Shown: positions 7,834-13,957 of the stretch, in pieces
Layout: each line of letters opens with the position of its first letter
Numbering within the stretch: position 1 is the first letter of the stretch
Assembly (NCBI GenBank): GCA_902782785.1
Contig: CACZOH010000184.1
Coordinates: 1 to 13,957, forward strand
DNA length: 13,957 nt
Direction of reading: 5' to 3'
Origin: an uncultured Ruminococcus sp.
Lineage (GTDB): Bacteria > Bacillota > Clostridia > Oscillospirales > CAG-272
Position numbers and translations under genes: made by a program
The notes under the pieces: model-generated
The model's input: only the letters and a program-made list of their open reading frames with translations
Told to the model about the DNA's origin: nothing
Databases searched by the model: none

Positions 7834-10140
7834 ATGAAAAAGTTTTTTGCTCTTTTTCTCACGATAGCGATGATCGCGACCGTATTCGCAAGCGTAGTCG
7901 TCGTCAACGCGGCTGACAAGCTGACGATAACGATAGACAAAGCTGAAGCCGAAGCGGGCACGGACGTTGTCGTTGAGATCAAGCTTACCAACAACACGGG
8001 CATCAACTCCCTTAAAATGAGTTTGAAATACGGGGATCTTACCTTCAAGAAGGCGACCTTCCCGATATTCGATGCCGATGATGAAGGTATGATGAGAAGC
8101 TCAACCAATCAGGCGGACAAAAAAACGGTCATCCTGAACTTTGTTTCCGCTGATACCACAATTGAAGGCGACGTAACGTTTGCAAAAGTCACGTTCACCG
8201 TTCCGGAAGGCGCGGCCAACGGCACCGTATACGCTCTCACCGCCGATATCGACCCCGAGGACGTGTTCGTCGGGCTTGATACCAACGTTGATTTCGAGCT
8301 TGTTGACGGTGAGGTAAAGGTTCCCGGCGAACCTGAACAGCAGGTAACTCCTTCCTTCGTCGGTATGTCCTTCGACACCTTCTTCCTTGACGGTGTATCG
8401 CACATGGACCTCGGCTGGGGTGCTGACGGAGAAGCGGCAAAGAAGATCGCCGATCATCCCATAGACGGCGACGTGCAGTCTCTCGGCGCACGCGGCTGGG
8501 CAAGGATCAAAGACGGCGTTATCTCCCAGTTCGGTTACAGGATAGACGATGAAGCGCCTGTTTACAGCGATTCCTTCCTGCAGCAGAGAGCCGACGTACA
8601 GCAGGCGTTCGGCGTAACAGCTGACGAGGCTAACGGCTTTGTCGTGACCGCCGACGTTTCCGCTGTTGCCGACGGCGAACATACCATGACCGTAGTCGTA
8701 AAGGCGACGGACGGCACCGTTATGGACGTTGTTTCCTTCCCGTTTGCGATAACCAGACCCGTTGTGTATTCTCTGCTCAACGTATCCTACGACGGTCTGT
8801 ACTATGACGACACGCTCCTTAAAGAAGGCAGCGTAGACAAATGGATATACGGCCTTGAAGACAAGTCCGTTCTCGATTTCGACAAGGGCGCGGTCAAGAA
8901 CGTGACCGTTCGCGGCTGGGCCAGAATTTCCGAGAACGTCGCCGACATAGCGGGCTTCGGCTACAGCATTGACGACGGCGAGGTCGTCACCGGCGAATTC
9001 ATTGAAGACAGAGCTGCGGAGCTTGCCAACGCAAACTTCCCCGGTGCTCAGGGCTTCACGATAGTTGTTCCGGTCGAAGATCTTGAGGCGGGCGAGCATT
9101 CCATCGACGCGTATCTCATCGCGGCTGACGGAACCCAGATCAAGATAGTAAAAGACAGATCCACGGGTGACGTTGTGGACATCAGACAGGTCGGCGTAAC
9201 GTTCACCGTGAACGCAATACCCGAAGGACCCGAGGAGCTTGCGATAACCGTCACTTCCGCTGCCGTTGATCCGGGCGAGACCTTTGAAGTAAAGGTTGAA
9301 CTCAGCAACGTAACGCTTCTTGCTTCTCTCAAGTTAAAGATCAGCTGGCCCGAAGAGCTCGAGCTTGTTGACGCTGTTTATGACTGCCGCACCGGTGCGG
9401 AAGATGAAAACGTACTTGTACATACATCCGACGACTGGACGCAGGAAACAGGCTCCTTCGTATTCAACTGGATGGCTCTTGACGAGGAATCCCAGCTTAC
9501 CGAAGATCAGACGTTCGTAACCCTGACCTTCAAGGCGAGCGAGACTGCCGAGGCGGGCGAATATGATATAACCGCCGAAGTGGACGATGACGAAAACGTA
9601 TTCTACTATGAAGAAGGCGAAGAGGTCGACCTTGATTACAACATTCAGGACGGAACCGTAACTATCAACGGCGAAGCGCCCGAAGACCCCGTGATAATCA
9701 ACACCTGTGTCGACGTGGAAACCGACGACTCGGAAAACGAGACGCTCCAGGTTGCCGGCTGGACCGGATCCAACTACAGAGTAGTAAAGATAGGTTACAC
9801 CGTTGACGGCGGCGAGCCGATATACGAAGACGTCGAGATCACCGAGCTTGCAGAAGGTGACCCCGTACTCAATCCCGAAAACGCGGGCGAAAACGGCTTC
9901 AGATACACCGCTAACATAGACTACTCCAAGCTCTCCGCAGGCGAGCATGAAATAGCCATAGTTATACTCGTTGACGACGAGAACGATACCGTTCTCCCGA
10001 TCAGAGATCCGTTTACCGTAACGGTTGCAAACAACCCCGACAACCCGCAGACCGCTGACGTCGCGATAATAGCGATAGCGGCAGTCGCCACGGTTGCTCT
10101 CGCGGGCGCCGTAATAGGCAAAAAGGCTCTCAAAAAGTAA
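7834..10140 (+). CDS. Cell-surface scaffoldin-like protein with two cohesins and wall-sorting signal (gene B)
   Basis: Starting at the ATG with AAGGAG at 7822-7827 gives 768 residues. Signal peptide about 1-27. Cohesin 1 at about 29-163 starts LTITIDKAEAEAGTDVVVEI and ends FELVDGEVKV; cohesin 2 at about 467-612 starts LAITVTSAAVDPGETFEVKV. Three GW/GYxIDGG modules lie at about 175-308, 313-459 and 617-732. The C-terminus has NPQTA at 737-741, a hydrophobic helix to about 762 and the tail KKALKK, the layout of a sortase substrate with an NPQTN-like motif. It should sit on the cell wall and bind two dockerin-bearing partners, presumably gene A and D products. The internal module 313-459 is nearly identical to one in gene A. 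It has its own promoter and a strong terminator. Cohesin calls are by pattern and moderately firm; partner choice is inferred. Confidence 0.85.
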   Translation: MKKFFALFLTIAMIATVFASVVVVNAADKLTITIDKAEAEAGTDVVVEIKLTNNTGINSLKMSLKYGDLTFKKATFPIFDADDEGMMRSSTNQADKKTVILNFVSADTTIEGDVTFAKVTFTVPEGAANGTVYALTADIDPEDVFVGLDTNVDFELVDGEVKVPGEPEQQVTPSFVGMSFDTFFLDGVSHMDLGWGADGEAAKKIADHPIDGDVQSLGARGWARIKDGVISQFGYRIDDEAPVYSDSFLQQRADVQQAFGVTADEANGFVVTADVSAVADGEHTMTVVVKATDGTVMDVVSFPFAITRPVVYSLLNVSYDGLYYDDTLLKEGSVDKWIYGLEDKSVLDFDKGAVKNVTVRGWARISENVADIAGFGYSIDDGEVVTGEFIEDRAAELANANFPGAQGFTIVVPVEDLEAGEHSIDAYLIAADGTQIKIVKDRSTGDVVDIRQVGVTFTVNAIPEGPEELAITVTSAAVDPGETFEVKVELSNVTLLASLKLKISWPEELELVDAVYDCRTGAEDENVLVHTSDDWTQETGSFVFNWMALDEESQLTEDQTFVTLTFKASETAEAGEYDITAEVDDDENVFYYEEGEEVDLDYNIQDGTVTINGEAPEDPVIINTCVDVETDDSENETLQVAGWTGSNYRVVKIGYTVDGGEPIYEDVEITELAEGDPVLNPENAGENGFRYTANIDYSKLSAGEHEIAIVILVDDENDTVLPIRDPFTVTVANNPDNPQTADVAIIAIAAVATVALAGAVIGKKALKK
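8779..9198 (+). repeat. Duplicated block, copy 2 (in gene B)
   Basis: Gap-free counterpart of 6181-6600 (constant offset of 2598 bases), about 93.6% identical by hand count. It encodes the middle GW/GYxIDGG module of gene B. The module before it in each gene is also homologous, in the same order, but much more diverged at DNA level. Confidence 0.9.
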
Positions 10141-10175
10141 TATCGGATCACAAGATAAAACTTAATTGACCGATC

Positions 10176-10220
10176 CCGGTTGAGACAAAGCTCAAAAGGC
10201 TTTGTTTCAACCGGTTTTTT
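10176..10220 (+). terminator. Rho-independent terminator after gene B
   Basis: CCGGTTGAGACAAAGC (10176-10191) pairs with GCTTTGTTTCAACCGG (10199-10214), a 16-bp stem with one G-T wobble and a 7-base loop, followed directly by six Ts. It lies 35 bases after the gene B stop and separates it from the C-D-E operon. Confidence 0.95.
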
Positions 10221-10264
10221 ATGTTAAATAAAAAGATATTCACAAAATAAAGCCTTAAAACATA

Positions 10265-10298
10265 TTGACATTTTTTATTATTTAATGTAAGATATAAT
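10265..10298 (+). promoter_or_regulatory. Probable promoter of the C-D-E operon
   Basis: A consensus TTGACA lies at 10265-10270. The -10 box is ambiguous: TAAGAT at 10288-10293 has the ideal 17-base spacing but matches only four of six positions, while a perfect TATAAT at 10293-10298 is 22 bases away. Either would place the start 20-35 bases before the ATG at 10327. Confidence 0.6.
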
Positions 10299-10326
10299 AT
10301 AGTTTACTTTAAGAGAGGAAATATAA

Positions 10327-11067
10327 ATGAAGAATAAAGCGCTTTTAAAGGCAGCCGCCGCGTTCATTTGTCTTGTTATGCTTGCGTCCGTTTTTTCGGG
10401 CGTTTCGGCGTTTGAGACGGTAGAGGCGGGCAAGCTCAATATAGTCATAGACGGCGGCACGGAAAGAAAAGAGGCGGCGGCCGGCTCGGAGGTGGAGATA
10501 AAAGTCAACCTTGTGAACAACACGACAATAAGCTCACTCAAGGCGAGAATAAGCTGGCCCGACGCGCTTGAGCTTGTAAACGCGGAATACGGCATATATA
10601 ACAAGGAAGATTCGACGGAAATGGCGATAATGCCGGACGCGGGCGCGGACGGAAAGCCGGACTGGAGCGGCGTCAGAGGTCATTTCACATTCAACTGGAT
10701 CTCGGCGTTCAACGAGGTCAAGGGCGACGTGAACTACGTCACGATGACGTTCAAGGTGAAAGCGGACGCCAAAGAGGGCGACTTCCTTGCCGTTAAAGCG
10801 GAAATAGACCCCGAGTCCGTGTTTGACAAAGATACGAACAACATCCCGTTCAAGCTGATAGACGGCGGCGTCTACGTGACAGCGCCGAGCGGAGATACCG
10901 CTGCCCCGACAGACTCAAAAACGGTGACCGACGCTGAAGCAAAGGCGGAGACGGAGCCGAAAAACAACACGGGCGTGATCTGGATCATCGTCATAATCGC
11001 CGCGGTCGTCGTGTGCGCTGCGGCGGCAGCTCTTGTAGTTGTCAAAAAACGCAAAGCCGCAAAATAA
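10327..11067 (+). CDS. Membrane-anchored single-cohesin protein (gene C)
   Basis: 246 residues: signal peptide about 1-28 (MKNKALLKAAAAFICLVMLA), one cohesin at about 36-184, a Thr/Ala/Glu linker at 185-214, a membrane helix at about 216-239 (GVIWIIVIIAAVVV) and the basic end KKRKAAK. The cohesin begins KLNIVIDGG, carries SSLKARISWPDALELVNAEY, and ends IPFKLIDGGVYV; it is closest to cohesin 2 of gene B and the cohesin-like domain of gene D. No clear LPXTG-type motif precedes the helix (only KNNTG), so it is probably anchored in the membrane itself. GAGG at 10315-10318 precedes the ATG. It is the first gene of an operon; gene D starts 33 bases after its stop. Its small size resembles single-cohesin anchoring scaffoldins, which tether a dockerin protein to the cell. 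The natural partner is the co-transcribed gene D dockerin. Confidence 0.85.
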   Translation: MKNKALLKAAAAFICLVMLASVFSGVSAFETVEAGKLNIVIDGGTERKEAAAGSEVEIKVNLVNNTTISSLKARISWPDALELVNAEYGIYNKEDSTEMAIMPDAGADGKPDWSGVRGHFTFNWISAFNEVKGDVNYVTMTFKVKADAKEGDFLAVKAEIDPESVFDKDTNNIPFKLIDGGVYVTAPSGDTAAPTDSKTVTDAEAKAETEPKNNTGVIWIIVIIAAVVVCAAAAALVVVKKRKAAK

Positions 11068-11100
11068 AGATATAAATAACGTATAATAAGGAGAAATACA

Positions 11101-13419
11101 GTGAAGAGAACTGTTGCCGCGGTCATTGCGGCGGTCATGCTCGTTCTTATGCTTCCGGCGTCCGCGGTACATCAGCCCGATAATACGGAAACCGTGTGGC
11201 AGAACAGCGACGAGCTTGTCGTGTGCTTCGATACTCTTATTTTCGGTATGCCCGAGGGGTACGAAAGCATGACGACGAGATATAACGTAAGCGACGGCGG
11301 AGCGGCGGGCGTCGTGAGCACGCACCCGATAACGATAGACAGGGAGGAAACTCTCGTCTGCCGCGGCTGGGCAGGCATCAAAAGCAGCGCAAAGATCACC
11401 CGTTACGGCTACAGGATAAACGGCGGCGATCCCGTGTTCGACGACTCGTTCAAGTATGACTGCGAGCAAGCCGTAATAAACGCCGGCGGAGATTCGCGCT
11501 TTCATGTGACAATACCCGTTAAGGGTTTGACGGATCCGACGCTTCTGACGGTGACCTGTATGGGGACCGACAACGTAGTGCGCGACGTTCTTGAATTTTC
11601 CGTAAACGGGGAATACTTAACGGGTGATTATCATCCGCTGTCGCCGTTTGAGCGCACGTATGAGAATACGGAATCCGACAAGCTGAACGTCGTGATAGAA
11701 GGCGGCGCCGAAGCAAAGACGGCGCGCGCCGGCGAGACGGTGCAGCTTGACGTGCGGTTTTACAATATGAAATCCGTAAAGACTGCCGAGCTCGTTCTGA
11801 GCTACGACCCGGATCTGAGACTTTCAGACACTGAATTCCCGATAAAGACAAACGGAGATACCGCGACGGCGACGGTCGACGCAAAGACGCATACGGTAAC
11901 GCTTTACTGGAACTCGACAAAAGCGTATACGGGAAACAAAACGTTTGCGACGCTTACCTTTGAGACAGCGGGCGACGTTTCGGAAAAGGACTTTTTACAC
12001 GTAACGGCAAAGAGCTTTTCCGGCGCCTCTGTATATAAGCTGATAAACGGCGGCGTTGAGATACTTTACGATATAGGCGATATAAACGGCGACGGCTTTG
12101 TGAACAACAAGGACGTTGTGGCGCTTTTCAGATCTTGCAGCGGCGACGACACGTATAAAAAAGCGTCGCTGAACGTACGCGACGTCAACCGCGACGGCTC
12201 GTCAAACAACAAGGACGTCATTAAGCTGTTCCGCGTGACGAGCGACAGCGACGTGATAGAAAGCGCCGGATATATAGAAACGAAATACGACGAGAAAACG
12301 GCGCGCGTTACGAACGTGCGCTCCTGGACCTTCAACGACGGCTTTGCCGGCACGGTCATAGGCGTTTACTGCGAGACCGAACCCGACAGCGACGTCATAG
12401 TCTGCGATTACGACGGAAAAGTGCTTCTCCGCGAAAAAACGCTTGACAGATATTTCTTCGGCAGATATATCCTGCCGGCGGGCAAGTCGAGCGAGACGGT
12501 ATATATTTACGCCAAGACCGAAGGCAAGGGCTGGTCGGTTTCAAGCAGACCTCTGACGCTTGAATACGGCGGAGGCGGAGGAAACGCGCTCATAGCGCAC
12601 GACAGCCACGTTTTCTACAATCAGTACAACGCCCATTACAGAGGCGACGCGGTCATCCCGGGCGACGCTCAGAACAGGATGACGCAGGTGCGCGGCTATC
12701 TTACGGCTCAGCTGAACAAGATAAGACAGGCGACCGGCAAAAAAACGAAGATAATCATAGTCGTCTGCGCAAATCCCGCCACGGTATATCACGACGTGCA
12801 GTATACCGAGGAGGAAGGCGGCTGGGGCGACCACTACACCGAGACCTCATACACGCAGTTTGCGGAGTTTATGAAGGATAACGAGGACATTTACGTGCTC
12901 GATATGCGCGATCTGTTTGAGGAAAACAAGGACAAGCTCCTCTTTATGCAGGCTGACTCTCACTGGACGTCGCTTGCGGCGTATTACGCGTATTACCGCG
13001 CGGCAGAGAAGGTCAAAGGCGATTTCCCGCAGATCAACGTATACGATCTCGACCGCGATTTTGACGTTTCAGTAGTCAGAGGCGGCGGAGATCTGCTCAA
13101 CTTCATGGCGGCGTACGGCGCCTCCGCGGCGACCACGAGCGTATCGTGGAAGAGCGAGGATATGAAAGCCCCGTCAAACGCGCCGACGGCGTACGTTATG
13201 GGCGATTCGTACTACGGCGCTATAAGAGGTTACCTTGACCTCATGTTCAGCACGATATATCTGAACAACCCGCCGACAAACCCGCCGCTTTACGATTACA
13301 CTCTTGACGATATAAAAACAAAGAAGCCCGATTATCTGTTCTACGTATGGACGGAGAGAAATATAGACAACAATCTGAATATGATAGTCAACTGTGTGAA
13401 CGCGGGAAACATAAGGTAA
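11101..13419 (+). CDS. Secreted cohesin-dockerin protein with AlgX/DHHW-like SGNH domain (gene D)
   Basis: 772 residues from a GTG start with AAGGAG at 11088-11093. Signal peptide about 1-22. A GW/GYxIDGG module at about 39-172 resembles the first one of gene A. A cohesin-like domain at about 193-322 runs straight into a dockerin at about 325-381, whose loops are DINGDGFVNNKD and DVNRDGSSNNKD. A beta-rich segment (386-490) and a Gly run precede a C-terminal SGNH-like domain (495-772). That domain has the AlgX/AlgJ/DHHW layout: an AHDSHVFYNQYN start, DSHWTS with Asp619 and His621, and GDSYYG with candidate nucleophile Ser703. AlgX-type proteins O-acetylate polysaccharides; others in the superfamily are esterases, so the direction of the reaction is open. 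It is co-transcribed with genes C and E. Having both cohesin and dockerin, it could act as adaptor or chain-former. Dockerin is firm, enzyme call moderate. Confidence 0.85.
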   Translation: MKRTVAAVIAAVMLVLMLPASAVHQPDNTETVWQNSDELVVCFDTLIFGMPEGYESMTTRYNVSDGGAAGVVSTHPITIDREETLVCRGWAGIKSSAKITRYGYRINGGDPVFDDSFKYDCEQAVINAGGDSRFHVTIPVKGLTDPTLLTVTCMGTDNVVRDVLEFSVNGEYLTGDYHPLSPFERTYENTESDKLNVVIEGGAEAKTARAGETVQLDVRFYNMKSVKTAELVLSYDPDLRLSDTEFPIKTNGDTATATVDAKTHTVTLYWNSTKAYTGNKTFATLTFETAGDVSEKDFLHVTAKSFSGASVYKLINGGVEILYDIGDINGDGFVNNKDVVALFRSCSGDDTYKKASLNVRDVNRDGSSNNKDVIKLFRVTSDSDVIESAGYIETKYDEKTARVTNVRSWTFNDGFAGTVIGVYCETEPDSDVIVCDYDGKVLLREKTLDRYFFGRYILPAGKSSETVYIYAKTEGKGWSVSSRPLTLEYGGGGGNALIAHDSHVFYNQYNAHYRGDAVIPGDAQNRMTQVRGYLTAQLNKIRQATGKKTKIIIVVCANPATVYHDVQYTEEEGGWGDHYTETSYTQFAEFMKDNEDIYVLDMRDLFEENKDKLLFMQADSHWTSLAAYYAYYRAAEKVKGDFPQINVYDLDRDFDVSVVRGGGDLLNFMAAYGASAATTSVSWKSEDMKAPSNAPTAYVMGDSYYGAIRGYLDLMFSTIYLNNPPTNPPLYDYTLDDIKTKKPDYLFYVWTERNIDNNLNMIVNCVNAGNIR

Positions 13420-13439
13420 TTGTTTGAAAGGATAAAGAA

Positions 13440-13957
13440 GTGAAAAAAGGAGCGATATACGGAATAATAGCCGCTTTCATCGTTATCGCGATGATGATAT
13501 TCCTCCCGGTCTTCGTAAACAAAAATGCGGAGCCCGTCATAACGGACGTGATATCCGATACGGCGCGGGACACCGGCACAAACGCGGTGACCGTCAACCG
13601 TGAGATCGGAACGGACGAGCCGGAAACGGAGACGGAGGGCGACACCACCGTATTTGTGACCGAAACAAAAGAGCCCGATGTAACGACGGAGGAGGAAACG
13701 GAGTCCGCGACGACAGATGCGGAAACCGCGACAGCACCCGATACGACGTCCGCCGTCACAACAAAAGCGCCCGATACAACTGAAGCGCCGGAGACGACAA
13801 AGGCGCCCGAGACGACAAAAGCGCCCGTCACGACGAAGATACCGGAGACGACTGCGCCCGAAACCACGGCGGCGGTCACCACAAAGCCGAGGGATACGAC
13901 CGGTCCCGTTGAAACAAAGCTCGATCCCGACAAAAAATACGTGGCTTTCACGTTTGA
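13440..13957 (+). CDS. Membrane-anchored protein with Thr/Pro linker, probable polysaccharide deacetylase (gene E, 3' truncated)
   Basis: A GTG at 13440, 20 bases after gene D and preceded by AAAGGAT at 13427-13433, opens a frame that stays open to the window end (172 codons). Residues 6-26 form an N-terminal membrane anchor (GIIAAFIVIAMMIF). Residues about 30-160 are rich in Thr, Glu, Pro and Ala, with a six-residue A-P-x-T-T-K repeat, a typical extracellular spacer. The last visible residues are DPDKKYVAFTF plus two bases of a GA- codon. KYVAFTFDDGP-like sequence is the start of the NodB deacetylase domain, whose first Asp pair is catalytic and metal-binding. So the gene most likely encodes a carbohydrate esterase family 4 deacetylase acting on peptidoglycan or another N-acetylated polysaccharide outside the membrane. 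The catalytic domain itself is outside the window, so this rests on about six residues plus architecture. Confidence 0.75.
   Translation, partial: MKKGAIYGIIAAFIVIAMMIFLPVFVNKNAEPVITDVISDTARDTGTNAVTVNREIGTDEPETETEGDTTVFVTETKEPDVTTEEETESATTDAETATAPDTTSAVTTKAPDTTEAPETTKAPETTKAPVTTKIPETTAPETTAAVTTKPRDTTGPVETKLDPDKKYVAFTF
13767..13838 (+). repeat. 18-bp tandem repeats encoding A-P-x-T-T-K
   Basis: Four in-frame 18-base units (starting at 13767, 13785, 13803 and 13821) encode APDTTE, APETTK, APETTK and APVTTK, with degenerate copies on both sides. They form part of the Thr/Pro linker of gene E. Such repeats tend to change in copy number and may be glycosylated. Confidence 0.85.

Noticed and set aside
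11014..11043. KNNTG before the gene C membrane helix as a sortase motif
   Set aside because: It lacks the Pro at the second position and the usual LPXTG/NPXT pattern, so it is better read as a plain membrane anchor.
13767..13838. Short regular repeats as a possible CRISPR array
   Set aside because: Units are 18 bases with no spacers, in frame, and encode a Thr/Pro linker.
13388..13951. A 187-residue minus-strand frame rich in Val/Ser repeats
   Set aside because: It is the shadow of the Thr/Pro linker repeats of gene E, which has a start site, membrane anchor and operon context.

Overview
The window looks like a chromosomal segment of a Gram-positive Clostridia-type anaerobe, probably an intestinal or rumen Oscillospirales-like lineage. 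This rests on strong AAGGAG ribosome binding sites, TTGACA/TATAAT promoters with a 17-base spacer, YtrA-type GntR/ABC-2 genes, surface proteins ending in a membrane helix plus Lys/Arg tail, and cohesin and dockerin domains. No species can be named. I see no rRNA, tRNA, CRISPR array, insertion sequence or phage gene.

Left part (1-2100): the last codons of a plus-strand surface protein end at 52, followed by a hairpin terminator that could serve both directions. Facing it is a three-gene minus-strand operon: ABC transporter ATPase, ABC-2 permease, short GntR regulator. It is driven by one near-consensus promoter. A 27-bp inverted repeat over the -10 and start region is a good candidate operator for the GntR protein. 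A 429-base divergent intergenic region follows.

Right part (2357-13957): five consecutive plus-strand genes encode what looks like a compact cohesin-dockerin (cellulosome-like) surface system without any recognisable glycoside hydrolase. Gene A (2446-7596, 1716 aa) is a secreted multimodular protein with an internal type I-like dockerin. Gene B (7834-10140, 768 aa) carries two cohesins and ends in an NPQTA-helix-KK wall-sorting signal. Gene C (10327-11067) is a small one-cohesin protein held by a C-terminal membrane helix. Gene D (11101-13419) combines one cohesin-like domain, a dockerin and a C-terminal AlgX/DHHW-like SGNH esterase/acetyltransferase domain. Gene E (13440 to past the window end) has a membrane anchor, a Thr/Pro-rich linker and the first residues of what looks like a NodB polysaccharide deacetylase domain. 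C-D-E form an operon; A and B each have their own promoter.

Genes A, B and D share ten copies of a roughly 110-150-residue module that I do not recognise. Its signature is a GW(A/T/V) motif followed by an (F/Y)GY.(I/V)(D/N)GG motif. One pair of copies (in A and B) is about 94% identical at DNA level. All four dockerin half-repeats share the same N-N-K-D-V...LF(K/R) signature, which suggests one common cohesin specificity. My inference is that B and C are surface-bound anchoring scaffolds, A a large adhesive cargo or structural subunit, and D an adaptor carrying a carbohydrate O-acyl enzyme, with E adding N-deacetylation of a surface or bound polysaccharide.
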